NCBI GenBank assembly: GCA_014155875.1
Contig: JACEFZ010003474.1
Location: forward strand, 318,501 to 382,500
Source: Cepaea nemoralis
Taxonomy: Eukaryota; Mollusca; Gastropoda; Stylommatophora; Helicidae
Length of the DNA: 64,000 nucleotides
Direction: 5' to 3'
The position numbers and the translations under genes are program-made. This document shows, one piece after another, positions 42,901 through 51,179 of this stretch. Positions within the stretch are counted from its first letter, which is position 1, and each line of letters opens with the position of its first letter. The notes beneath the pieces were generated by a model that worked only from the letters and a program-made list of their open reading frames with translations, was not told where the DNA came from and made no database searches.

Positions 42901-45900
42901 ATGAACACTTGCAGTCCATCATGAGAATCTCAATGACACAGAACATTACTCCCAACATAAACGAACTTGTAGCCAAGAAAAGATGCCAAACATTGTGCTC
43001 TTACAAATTGACATAAGAGTGAAAATATGTATACCAATTTTTTATTATTAAAACTGTTTTTCTGTTTTAATTTATATTAATGTTTAAAAAGATTTAATTT
43101 TCGCGTTATTGGATGTTTATCCTGTTCGGCCTACAACCCTACGTGTGATTTGAGTTTTGGCCCGCTGAGCGAATTGAGTTTGACACCCCTGCCTTAAGAC
43201 ATGTGAAAGGGTCCTTTATTTACTGTACTTACTTACCTGTTCTATAAATCCAAAAATATGCCAGGGCAAGATTTTATGGTGTGGGTTCCAAGCTTCATTC
43301 CTTATAACTTTTGCTAAGAGAAATTTCTGAACCCATTCTGATGAAGAGGTAATTAATTTTTTCCTGTAGGATGAAAGCATTTCTGCACAGGAAGGTTGTT
43401 GAGTGTTGATAATGCTGATCTACCGTTAAAATTGTCATTGACTTTGACATTTTTTGTTTGAAACTGAAAACTGAATCCTTGCTATAATATTGATGAAAAA
43501 CTCAACACATTTAATGTACACCTCACAAGTACAACATACAGGTTACAATTAGTAACTTGTTATAGCCCTATAAATGAATACCAATACTAAAGAACAAACA
43601 TGTATCAATAGTTACTAAGACAGCACTCTACAACACAATCTTCCCACCAACTCTGTTGTACCAATGCCAAACCTGGACAATGACAGAAAAAGAGACAAGA
43701 AAAATCACAACAAAAGAAATGAGATTCCTGAGAAGAATACTCAATGTATCAAGAAGAGAGAAAATCAGAAATGAAGAAATCAGGACTAAAGTGGGGGTTA
43801 TAGCAGCACTAGATTTTATGAGAAGACAAGTTAAATAGTTTAGCCATATAACTAGATTACGAACTAACAGTATTGTTGTTGTTTGTCCATCAAGAATGAT
43901 GATGACCATTCATTTCATCCAGTGGGGTTGAAGGTGTGGAGCCGTGGGTTCTAAGATGGCTGATAAGCTATTTTGGCTCGAAATGTTCTTTGACAATGTG
44001 GGCAAAGAATGCTTGACATCTCTGGAGGAGGATTTCCTGCAGTGGTTTTTCTGTCCTGCCTTTTCTTCACAGCTCTTGCAGTCCTGGTTGCCTCACATAT
44101 GACTGCACCTTTGCGCAATGATGCACGCCACGAATTTCGGTCTCTGGCTGCAGCCTCCCAGGTGTCATGATGAATTCCAAAAGCATTCAGTGAAATTTTC
44201 AGAGTGTCTTTAAAACGTTTCCTCTGGCCACCTTGGGAGCGTTTACCACAACGCAATTCGCTGTAAAAAATTCGTTTAGGGAGCCTGTGATCTGGCATGC
44301 AAGTCAAGTGACCAGCCCAGCGAATCTGATTCTTCATCAGTAGAGTGTGGATACTGGGCATGGATGCTCTTTCTAGGACTTCAGTGTCTGGAATCTTGTC
44401 TTGCCATTTAATCTTCAGTAGCTTCCTTAGGCAGACTGTGTGGAAGTGGTTTAATTTCCTAGCGTGTCGCTGATAAACAGTCCAGGTTTCACAAGCATAT
44501 AGCAGTGTGGATAATACAACTGCTTTGTAGACTTTTCGCTTTGTTTGCAGGCTTATTCCAGTTCTGTCCCATACATTCTTGTACAGTCTGCCAAAGGCTG
44601 CACTGGCCTTGGAGATTCTTGCATTCACTTCGTCATCGATTGTGGCAGCTTGTGACACGGTGCTGCCAAGATAGGTGAATTTGTCCACAACACTTAGTCT
44701 ATGATCATTCACTTTGATATTCGGCACAGTGTGAGTTGGATGAAGAATGACTTGCGCGATGACTTGGATTAAAGTGAGGAAGAGTTGCGCAATTCGTCGA
44801 CCTCACTCTCTCGCCTGAGTCCATCTGAGTCCAGTGGCAAGACAAGTCGAGACGATTGGAGACGAATACAGGTGCAGTGGATGACCAGGGCGCTCTACGT
44901 GCCTTGCCGTGCTCATTACGTTCCACAACGCTTTGCAGGTAAACGCCATCTTGCCCGTTGAATCAGGAATGATTTCTTCCGCGCAGTCTGCCGAATCCTG
45001 TCTTCACATGCTGGGTAGGCATACCCTAGTTTACCTCTTGGTTTGACACCAAATCGGATACCCATGCCTGGTTTAGCCAGCCTCTCACAGCTGTTGCCCG
45101 GGGGGTGGCCGCTGTCGCATGCTGACAGCTACTAGGAGCCACAGGCACGAGCTGGGTGTCAGACTTGGACCAGTGGGGGATGGGTCCTGAAAGGACATGA
45201 GAGCCATCCTTACCAAAGGTGCTACCAATGCCTGACAACTAACAGTATACCATAACAAGCAATGATGTACAGGCCAGAGGGAAGCAGAGGAAGAGGCCAG
45301 CCATATAAATGATGGACAGAGGGAATAGCAGAATCCATGGGAATCTCGATACATGAAGCCCAGAAACGGGCACTCTCCCGTTTATGCTTCACCTTGACAC
45401 TGCAAGGTACAAGAGGAACGAGGTGAGATGAGATAATGAATGAACATTTTTTGACCTGCTTTGTTTTGCTGTAAGGAACATTCTTGTCACAATTTTTGAC
45501 CACAGAAACTGCTTTCGCACTTGTAACATGACTCTATGCTATGCTCTGTAAGTAGCCTGCCTGCTTCAGTTTACATTCTATAGCCTTGGATTTTTTTCAG
45601 GAACCATTGTATTCTAATGATGTACATCCCCTTGGATAGTGAGACTCCTAGCCTTCTTGGCTAAGGACAAAAAAAACAGAAGGTCCCATGTCCAAGCTGT
45701 ACACATTAAAATCCCATGACAGTTGGAAATTGCATAGAGTTGGCAAGTAAGGTTGCTGCTATGGCAAAATTGTTAGGAAAGAAAACCTAACCATGGCTAT
45801 ATGGAACCTGTTACCTTGAATGGAATTTGTCTAGAGGAAGTCAAATTTACACATATGAAATATTGACTTCTGAGCTATAGATGTGTGTAACTAGGCTGAA

Positions 45901-46189
45901 TGCCTCTCTGAAGAGAAACAAAGAAGAAGCTCAAAACTTGAGCCTTTTTTTTTCATACTAAGCCTATTGTCTGTACCTTATTACCAGAACATTGAACAGT
46001 GTTGAAACCCAAAATGTGGTGTTTTATAACAAATGTCGTCGTGATAACTCAGGATAGCTGGAGTTCTGTCCAGATTGGAGACGTCCATCTACGTGCCCTG
46101 GATGCTTGTACTAGATGTATCCTTGTCACAATTGACCAGACCAAGGGAGTTAAAGACAAGAATGAGCAGCCCCTTGCCACCCTGAAAAA
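30696..46189 (+). CDS. mARC: Mitochondrial amidoxime reducing component (MOSC protein), five exons seen, 3' end missing
   Basis: mARC proteins are molybdenum enzymes of the outer mitochondrial membrane that reduce N-hydroxylated substrates with cytochrome b5 and its reductase. Exons 30696-30928, 34350-34526, 37675-37849, 39954-40094 and 46053-46189 all have GT-AG borders and join in frame to about 287 residues. Visible parts: a hydrophobic anchor at residues 10-28; the MOSC N-domain start [21 protein letters not shown] across the first junction; [39 protein letters not shown]; and [12 protein letters not shown], whose Cys264 corresponds by alignment to the Mo-ligating Cys of human mARC1. About 45 C-terminal residues are still needed and were not found before 64000. 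Intron lengths are about 3.4, 3.1, 2.1, 6.0 and over 17.8 kb. Confidence 0.92.
30988..31132 (-). mobile_element. GAA-tailed SINE-like repeat in mARC intron 1, antisense
   Basis: The longest well-bounded copy of the family (145 bp). Perfect 14-bp repeats ACTTTATGTATTTC lie at 30974-30987 and 31133-31146. In the sense of the element the duplication starts GAA. It inserted just 45 bp downstream of the exon 1 donor site. Confidence 0.93.
31200..31800 (-). mobile_element. LINE RT fragment (family K), antisense
   Basis: Minus-strand pieces: [16 protein letters not shown] with the catalytic ADD, then MRMNQANDN, then [20 protein letters not shown] and LAQNFEYSI. This is the order of a common animal LINE RT from palm to thumb. 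Frameshifts separate the blocks. Confidence 0.8.
31801..32307. other. AT-rich intronic DNA
   Basis: mARC intron 1. No repeat family was recognised. It ends in a TA run that is the target of the next LINE. Confidence 0.35.
32308..32620 (+). mobile_element. LINE 3' end with (CTAA)n tail (family D), inserted in a TA tract
   Basis: Open frame from GGCGGACGCGCCATGGACC reads [35 protein letters not shown] and [16 protein letters not shown], then a stop and CGACTAACTAACTAACTAAC. ATATAT on both sides is the target duplication. The antisense copy at 61825-62363 shows that this segment follows an RNase H domain, so it is a 5'-truncated piece. Confidence 0.85.
32866..34075 (+). mobile_element. LINE family B, 5'-truncated with open RT frame
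   Basis: About 1.2 kb in mARC intron 1 covering the RT domain, the C-terminus and the 3' end. Its 3' end carries [14 protein letters not shown] residues out of frame, then CACCGCAAGGTACAAGAGGA and an (ATGAG)n tail. Two other copies occur in this window (23559-23656 and 43578-45430). The 5' end falls inside the RT coding region, so it cannot be autonomous. Confidence 0.88.
32868..33942 (+). CDS. LINE family B reverse transcriptase, partial ORF2
   Basis: An uninterrupted frame of about 358 codons, open at its 5' break and without an own start codon. Landmarks: [31 protein letters not shown] (first catalytic Asp), [25 protein letters not shown] with the catalytic Asp pair (33292-33303), [24 protein letters not shown] and the C-terminal [11 protein letters not shown]. 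It copies RNA into DNA in target-primed integration. Both catalytic motifs are intact, but the endonuclease and the first RT blocks are missing. Confidence 0.9.
34350..34526 (+). CDS. mARC: mARC exon 2
   Basis: Acceptor TTACCACAG, donor AC|GTAAGG. Joining exon 1 restores RDRHWAV, a conserved mARC block. It continues [15 protein letters not shown] and a weakly conserved linker. Contains 177 nt and starts and ends in the same phase. Confidence 0.9.
35100..35245. repeat. Microsatellites in mARC intron 2
   Basis: A GTGTACATGTG-type repeat (35115-35160), then CACACACA and an AGAGAGAAAGAGAG stretch (35200-35240). Short open frames here are repeat artefacts. Confidence 0.85.
35417..35437. repeat. 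Poly-G tract
   Basis: GGGGAGGGGGGGGGGAAGGGG-type run in mARC intron 2. It could fold as a quadruplex on the coding strand. Confidence 0.6.
35600..35790 (-). mobile_element. SINE family B fragment, antisense
   Basis: Reverse of the family-B body: GTGCTAGCCCCATATTTTTA, GACCAATCGACACTCAG, TGACTTCCCAGGACAT and GAGCCCAGAG. No head is seen. Confidence 0.7.
35938..36172 (+). mobile_element. SINE family C copy with head
   Basis: GTGACGAAGGGGTTACAGAC (A-box-like) and GCGTTCGAAACAC (B-box-like) form a tRNA-related head. It is followed by GCCGGTCGTTCAGAAAGC, CAAACTACTGAACGTAAAC, GGGGTTGACTGCGATGTC and GGATATGCAACTAACTTT. This copy best shows that the family is tRNA-derived. Confidence 0.82.
36400..37000 (+). 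mobile_element. LINE family A-related 3' copy, decayed
   Basis: Segments [57 protein letters not shown] and the basic GRRGKE end match the order at 25010-25537. Several stops occur, and an AATC repeat (36657-36680) interrupts it. Confidence 0.75.
37240..37420 (+). mobile_element. LINE 3'-end fragment (family C)
   Basis: [20 protein letters not shown] and [10 protein letters not shown] end in GCAGAAGAAGAAGA. It is related to 7835-8035 and 50560-50700. Confidence 0.65.
37675..37849 (+). CDS. mARC: mARC exon 3
   Basis: Acceptor AATCACAG, donor ATG|GTAAGT. Encodes [20 protein letters not shown], matching the DCGDE-A-W segment of mARC, then a variable charged loop ending GDM. 175 nt bring the total to exactly 195 codons. 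The acceptor has a weak pyrimidine tract, so the first few residues are less certain. Confidence 0.82.
37870..37975 (-). mobile_element. tRNA-like SINE head just after mARC exon 3, antisense
   Basis: On the minus strand GGTATAGTGGTTAGTGAA (A box) and GGGGTTTAATCCCC (B box) form a tRNA-like head, followed by a short body. It begins about 20 bp after the exon 3 donor site. Confidence 0.6.
38095..38265 (-). mobile_element. SINE family L fragment, headless
   Basis: CGCTTTGAAATCAAGTGTAG, then CTGATTTTTGTGTGTGGATTAG and CCATCAGGCGAACCCATT match the body of the Leu-like SINE at 25911-26197. The head and tail are missing. Confidence 0.75.
38440..38675 (-). mobile_element. SINE family C, antisense
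   Basis: A full-length copy. On the minus strand the head TCCGTGGCGAAAAGGTTA and CGCGTTCGAAACACAGC leads to the shared body and ends GGATATGCAACTAAC. It abuts a mariner fragment, so it probably inserted into that transposon. Confidence 0.85.
38676..38905 (+). pseudogene. Mariner transposase C-terminal fragment
   Basis: [20 protein letters not shown], then [20 protein letters not shown] and [12 protein letters not shown], followed by a stop and a short remnant. The third catalytic residue position reads Asn (PSNF instead of PSDF). It represents a different mariner from that at 29151-30484. Confidence 0.85.
38936..39125 (+). mobile_element. LINE 3'-end fragment with short internal duplication
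   Basis: [19 protein letters not shown] matches the LINE C-terminus of families A and H. The last 80 bp contain two imperfect copies of an ATCACCARTGCCAMACRNTATGG-like segment. Confidence 0.65.
39139..39817 (-). mobile_element. piggyBac-type deletion derivative with perfect ends
   Basis: Perfect 15-bp inverted repeats CCCTTTACAGGGCAC (39139-39153) and GTGCCCTGTAAAGGG (39803-39817) are each bordered by TTAA (39135-39138 and 39818-39821), the piggyBac target. The 679-bp interior is AT-rich. On the minus strand it begins an acidic frame [13 protein letters not shown] (from about 39583), like the acidic N-terminus of piggyBac transposases. The catalytic core is absent, so it would depend on a transposase made elsewhere. 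It lies in mARC intron 3. Confidence 0.9.
39954..40094 (+). CDS. mARC: mARC exon 4
   Basis: Acceptor CACTGCTAG, donor GAG|GTGAGA. 47 codons in phase 0: [20 protein letters not shown], then [18 protein letters not shown]. The NFR-NI---GCD-F pattern is diagnostic of the MOSC domain in mARC. Confidence 0.92.
40428..40663. repeat. Long polypyrimidine tract in mARC intron 4
   Basis: About 235 bp that is almost only C and T on the coding strand, made of CTT, CCT and TTC units. It ends TTCTTCCAG|GG, which resembles a very strong 3' splice site. The 134-codon leucine-rich open frame through it is an artefact of composition. Confidence 0.9.
41400..43012 (+). pseudogene. hAT transposase of the GTF2IRD2/ZBED5 type, broken
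   Basis: Fragments in order: [51 protein letters not shown] (41500-41670), ending at a premature stop after YKLVD; then [19 protein letters not shown] (42150-42210); after the insertion, [52 protein letters not shown] and [24 protein letters not shown] corresponds to the first catalytic Asp region. A stop then replaces the start of the dimerisation block LFSVMK. No BED zinc finger is readable. Confidence 0.9.
42231..42374 (+). mobile_element. GAA-tailed SINE-like repeat inside the hAT transposase
   Basis: Runs CCCGGGAAGGTTAACCCGG to (GAA)n and breaks the coding sequence between LNDLNLQ and its continuation. GAACCTGCAG occurs at 42202-42211 and 42375-42384 as the target duplication. Between the left repeat and the element lie 19 extra bases not found in the other copies. 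Confidence 0.92.
43226..43577. other. Unassigned intronic DNA
   Basis: mARC intron 4. No feature was recognised. Confidence 0.3.
43874..45236 (-). mobile_element. LINE insertion (zinc-finger-ended family), antisense, bounded
   Basis: A 1363-bp insertion with perfect 12-bp repeats AACTAACAGTAT at 43862-43873 and 45237-45248. The minus-strand 3' end is (ACA)n-like at 43874. It contains the open ORF2 C-terminus 44727-43951. Upstream (45236-44728) is a leader of about 500 bp without RT motifs, so this copy looks internally deleted or is a short composite form. Confidence 0.92.
43951..44727 (-). CDS. LINE ORF2 C-terminal region, open frame of 258 codons
   Basis: Starts after the RT palm: [119 protein letters not shown], ending with a zinc-finger-like [12 protein letters not shown]. 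The catalytic RT box is not present. The frame has no breaks, so insertion is comparatively recent. Confidence 0.85.
   Translation of the reverse strand: MPNIKVNDHRLSVVDKFTYLGSTVSQAATIDDEVNARISKASAAFGRLYKNVWDRTGISLQTKRKVYKAVVLSTLLYACETWTVYQRHARKLNHFHTVCLRKLLKIKWQDKIPDTEVLERASMPSIHTLLMKNQIRWAGHLTCMPDHRLPKRIFYSELRCGKRSQGGQRKRFKDTLKISLNAFGIHHDTWEAAARDRNSWRASLRKGAVICEATRTARAVKKRQDRKTTAGNPPPEMSSILCPHCQRTFRAKIAYQPS
45431..46052. other. Unassigned end of mARC intron 4
   Basis: AT-rich. A stretch at 45640-45740 has a weak tRNA-SINE look (GTGAGACTCCTAGCC, then GGTCCCATGTCC). It is not called. Confidence 0.3.
46053..46189 (+). CDS. mARC: mARC exon 5
   Basis: Acceptor ATAACTCAG, donor AA|GTAAGA. Encodes [20 protein letters not shown], then [13 protein letters not shown] and PLATLKK. 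It holds the conserved RC that aligns with the Mo-binding Cys. It ends in phase 2, so another exon must follow. Confidence 0.92.
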
Positions 46190-46209
46190 GTAAGAGATAT
46201 GTTTGTACA

Positions 46210-47700
46210 TGTTAGTAAGCTGCAAGTAGCACAATGACTATAGCACTTGTCTACCAGCAGTGACTATACCACACGTCTACCAGCACAGTGACTATAGCAC
46301 TTGTCTACCAGCAGTGACTATACCATACGTCTACCAGCACAGTGACTATAGCACTTGTCTACCAGCCCGATGACTATAGCACACGTCTACCAGCACAGTG
46401 ACTATAGCACACGTCTACCAGCACAGTGACTATAGCACTTGTCTACCAGCCCAGTGACTATAGCACTTGTCTACCAGCCCAGTGACTATAGCACACGTCT
46501 ACCAGCACAGTGACTATAGCACTTGTCTACCAGCCCAGTGACTATAGAACTTGTCTACTAGCCCAGTGACTATAGCACTTGTCTACCAGCCCGATGACTT
46601 TAGCACTTGTCTACTAGCCCAGTGACTATAGCGCTTGTCTACCAGCAGTGACTATACCATACGTCTACCAGCACAGTGACTATAGCACTTGTCTACCAGC
46701 AGTGACTATACCATACGTCTACCAGCACAGTGACTATAGCACTTGTCTACCAGCCCGATGACTATAGCACACGTCTACCAGCACAGTGACTATAGCACAC
46801 GTCTACCAGCACAGTGACTATAGCACTTGTCTACCAGCCCAGTGACTATAGCACACGTCTACCAGCACAGTGACTATAGCACTTGTCTACCAGCAGTGAC
46901 TATACCATACGTCTACCAGCACAGTGACTATAGCACTTGTCTACCAGCCTGATGACTATAGCACACGTCTACCAGCACAGTGACTATAGCACACGTCTAC
47001 CAGCACAGTGACTATAGCACTTGTCTACCAGCCCAGTGACTATAGCACTTGTCTACCAGCCCAGTGACTATAGCACACGTCTACCAGCACAGTGACTATA
47101 GCACTTGTCTACCAGCCCAGTGACTATAGCACTTGTCTACCAGCCCAGTGACCATAGCACTTGTCTACCAGCCCGATGACTTTAGCACTTGTCTACTAGC
47201 CCAGTGACTATAGCGCTTGTCTACCAGCCCAGTGACTATAGCACATGTCTACCAGCACAGTGACTATAGCACACGTCTACCAGCCCAGTGACTATAGCAC
47301 TTGTCTACCAGCCCAGTGACCATAGCACTTGTCTACCAGCTCGATGACTTTAGCACTTGTCTACTAGCCCAGTGACTATAGCGCTTGTCTACCAGCCCAG
47401 TGACTATAGCACTTGTCTACCAGCCCGATGACTATAGCACTTGTCTACAAGCCTGGTGACTATAGCACGTGTCTGCCAGCCTGGTGACTATAGCATTTGT
47501 CTGCCAGCCTGGTGACTATAGCACTTGTCTTTTAGCCCAGTGACTATAGAACTTGTCTACTAGCCCATGACTATAGCACTTGTAAACCAGCCCAGTGACC
47601 ATAGCACTTGTCTGCTAGCCCAGTGACTATAGCACTTGTCTACCAGCCTGGTGACTATAGCACTTGTCGTTTAGCCCAGTGACTATAGAACTTGTCTACT
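46210..47700. repeat. 28-bp minisatellite, left array (about 53 units)
   Basis: Head-to-tail units of the form CAGTGACTATAGCACTTGTC plus TACCAGCC. Variants include CACACGTC for CACTTGTC, CAGCA for CAGCC, and 25-26 bp short units. Several-unit blocks recur as higher-order repeats (near 46313, 46649 and 46890). It begins about 20 bp after the exon 5 donor site. No unique spacers separate the units. Confidence 0.95.
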
Positions 47701-48089
47701 ATAATGTTTTTTTTTTTTGGGTTGCCTCAATATAAAATTCAATATCTCAGTAACCAACTGAGGGAAAATGATGAGATTTAGATATATAACCTTATAATTA
47801 TGTCCACCCAACAATACAATTTTTGTTCTGGAGATTGTACAGCAGATTTCAATGTTTGTTTATATGCGGTATATATTTTATTGCCCCCGCATTCATTCCA
47901 TCATTTTAAGAGTATTTCCGCTTCAACAAGACACACCCCGCAGTTTTTTAAATTTGTCTGCGCGGTTTTCGCTTTTGGCAGACTGAGGGAATTTATATGG
48001 GATAGTTCAGAGGTGTCGTCAAACTGTGGGTTCTTTCATGAAACGTGATTATATAAATAAACTAGCTGGCTCTGCCCGGCTCCTGGCGG

Positions 48090-48450
<361 letters not shown>

Positions 48451-48835
48451 GCTATTAAATATTGATAAAAGTTACTGGAAAAAACGTCAGGACGATGTGT
48501 TGAAAGAGGAAGAGGACTATTGGAGAAAGGATGGATTGAATTTTATGCAACCGAGAGCAATCATCAACTTTCTGGAATCGTCCGACACAGATTAAGGTCT
48601 GAGCAGATCGCAGACCTTAATCTACGTACACACTTACTGGGATATTTTGCTCCAACTATTCAGACGAATTGCATGCCCTAAACATTACAGCATCAGCATC
48701 AGCTGAAGACACAAGAAGGAAATGAAAAATAAGGTAAGAAATATATTCCTTCTACTTTCCTGTTAATTTACAAATTATTTACCCCTGCCTCTGTAAATTC
48801 TCTGTCTTTACTAATATTACACATTGCACCCCTCT

Positions 48836-49062
48836 CGGGATTCTCCGTGGTGAAGTGGTCAAGCCGTCTGACTCGGGCTCCGAAGGTTGTATGTTCGATT
48901 CCAGGCCGCGTCCTTCATTTCACGAGTGCATTTTTTCGGAGACTCCCGAGGGTCGTCGCTAGAGCTACGGAGTTTGTGCTTTGTGTGACGCTTTTCGCAC
49001 TGCGGAAAGAAACTGAGCCATATGGGATAAAAACCCGGTGCAATGCAGCCGACCCTGTCGAT
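48836..49062 (+). mobile_element. tRNA-derived SINE, family A
   Basis: Head CCGTGGTGAAGTGGTCAAGC (A box) and TGTTCGATTCCAG (B box), then CACGAGTGCATTTTTTCGG, GAGCTACGGAGTTTGTGC and GAGCCATATGGGATAAAA, matching 7036-7275. It ends near GTCGATTTTAAG. Confidence 0.88.
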
Positions 49063-49366
49063 TTTAAGCTAGTTCTTTCATTGCACCCACTCCCATACGA
49101 ATCCGGATACGCCTTTGTGTGTCATCAGAATTGGCAGGTCTCACATTACCGTAAAAATAACTTTGTTAGCGAGAAATCACTAGTTGTTAAGCAAAACATC
49201 AAAGAAATGTCGCCGCTTTCAATTATTTAAGTTGTTTTTGGACCTATCAAAGACATGTTCCTTGGGTGGGGGTAAATATAAGACGGCTGGAAAAATTTCA
49301 TAACGATGCAACAGACAGTTTTCAAAATAATTGATCGTGAATGAAGCAAACAATAGTGGACATACT

Positions 49367-50440
49367 ATAGCCCAGTGACTATAGCACTTGTCTACCAGCC
49401 CAGTGACTATAGCACTTGTCTACTAGCCCAGTGACTAGAGCACTTGTCTACTAGCCCATGACTATAGCACTTGTCTACCAGCCCAGTGACTATAACACTT
49501 GTCTACTAGCCCAGTGACTATAGCACTTGTCTACTAGCCCAGTGACTATAGAACTTGTCTACTAGCCCATGACTATAGCACTTGTCTACCAGCCCAGTGA
49601 CTATAACACTTGTCTACTAGCCCAGTGACTATAGCACTTGTCTACTAGCCCAGTGACTATAGAACTTGTCTACTAGCCCATGACTATAGCACTTGTCTAC
49701 CAGCCCAGTGACTATAACACTTGTCTACTAGCCCAGTGACTATAGCACTTGTCTACTAGCCCAGTGACTAAAGCACTTGTCTACCAGCCCAGTGACTATA
49801 ACACTTGTCTACCAGCCCAGTGACTATAGCACTTGTCTACCAGCCCAGTGACTATAACACTTGTCTACTAGCCCAGTGACTATAGCACTTGTCTACTAGC
49901 ACAGTGACTATAGCACTTGTCTACCAGCCTGATGACTATAGCACTTGTCTACTAGCCCAGTGACTATAGCACTTGTCTACCAGCCCAGTGACTATAGCAC
50001 TTGTCTACCAGCCTGGTGACTATAGCACTTGTCTACCAGCCCAGTGACTACAGCACTTGTCTACCAGCCTGATGACTATAGCACTTGTCTACCAGCCTGG
50101 TGACTATAGCATTTTGTCTGCCAGCCTGGTGACTATAGCACTTGTCTTTTAGCCCAGTGACTATAGAACTTGTCTACTAGCCCATGACTATAGCACTTGT
50201 CTACCAGCACAGTGACTATAACACTTGTCTACTAGCCCAGTGACTATAGCACTTGTCTACTAGCCCAGTGACTATAACACTTGTCTACTAGTCCAGTGAC
50301 TATAGCACTTGTCTGCCAGCCCAGGACCATAGCACTTGTCTACCAGCCCAGTGACTATAGCACTTGTCTACTAGCACAGTGACTATAGCACTTGTATACC
50401 AGCCCAGTGACTATAGCACTTGTCTACCAGCCCAGTGACT
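49367..50440. repeat. 28-bp minisatellite, right array (about 38 units)
   Basis: Continues the array of 46210-47700. A four-unit block of about 110 bp recurs three times in a row (49453, 49565 and 49675). The TACTAGCC variant is commoner here than on the left side. Confidence 0.95.
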
Positions 50441-50559
50441 ATATAATGAATTGTGAACACAGTGAATTAATAATATTTGTGTTGCAGCCAATTGCATATG
50501 CTGAAAAGTATCCAAAACAAATGTGGTACATTGATAACGGAAATGTGTAGTTCAGAGGA

Positions 50560-50700
50560 TTAGAAACAAGAGATGGGTATAATAGGAAAGATATGAAAGA
50601 ATCTACAAGACATAGAAAAGGGTAGAAGGGCGTAGCGTGAAACGTTTGAGGGTCCATTCTCCACTGGGGGATTTTAGAGTAAGATTAAGTGTATAAATAA
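50560..50700 (+). mobile_element. LINE 3'-end fragment (family C)
   Basis: KI-KNLQDIEKGRRAWRETF, seen across frames, fits the end of family C (37240-37420). Short AAGTGTAAAT repeats follow to 50780. Confidence 0.5.
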
Positions 50701-50789
50701 GTAAATAAGTGTAAATGTAATTGATTAGAGTAAGTATAAGTGTATAAATAAGTATATGAGGTGTAAATGTAATTGATTCCAGGCTTCTC

Positions 50790-51179
50790 TAACACACTGT
50801 AGAATAATAAGGAAGAAAATTGAGGACTAAAACGTTACAGAAAAGTTCTTAGAATATCATGGACCAAGAAGAAGAACAACACTGACATTCTACCAGATCT
50901 GAACATTGAAGAAAACTGACTCATTAACAACATCATGTCTCAGAAACTGAAATACTTAGGCCATATTGAAAGTTACAGTGGTTTGGAAAGAACAGCGATG
51001 GAGGTCATAGCTCCAGGACGAAAGGGCAGAGGTCAGCCAGCACAAGGGAGGATACAGATCGTGGCTGACACCCTGGGCATGAAGCTGCATGAGACAAGAA
51101 AACTGGCAAGGGGTTGAAATCTTTATGCAGGCCTTGATCAGAGCAATTTTTTGCAAAGAGCCTGCTACAAGATGAGGAT
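50790..51179 (+). mobile_element. LINE family E 3' end, host of the LTR element
   Basis: DILPDLNIEEN, then SQKLKYLGHIESYSGLERTA, MEVIAPGRKGRGQPAQGRIQ, VADTLGMKLHETRKLARG and a stop. It contains a single copy of the sequence amplified at 2303-2636. The LTR retrotransposon inserted just past the coding end. Confidence 0.8.

Larger units (their letters stand above)
40965..43191 (+). mobile_element. hAT element with intact 8-bp target duplication
   Basis: The right end is CAGGGGTGTCAAACTCAA when reversed. The left end TATATGTGTCAAACTCAAGG is its diverged mate. Perfect 8-bp repeats CCTTAAGA at 40957-40964 and 43192-43199 are the hAT hallmark. The interior encodes a GTF2IRD2/ZBED-like transposase (pseudogene). 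Length 2227 bp includes a later SINE-like insertion. Confidence 0.92.
40830..43225 (+). mobile_element. SINE family B copy split by a hAT element
   Basis: The left part (40830-40964) reads GACCTGGGCTCCAAAATGG, GCTAGCGTGATATTGACA, AAGTGCTGATTGGTCGG and TTAGCACC. The right part (43192-43225) continues with AAAGGGTCCTTTATTTAC. Together they follow the 3' body seen at 28800-28998, interrupted exactly at the hAT insertion. Confidence 0.8.
43578..45430 (+). mobile_element. LINE family B 3' copy split by another LINE
   Basis: The left part (43578-43873) reads [35 protein letters not shown] and [15 protein letters not shown], closely matching 33590-33870. The right part (45237-45430) continues [15 protein letters not shown] to the (GAGAT)n end. 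The interruption is 43874-45236. Confidence 0.9.
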
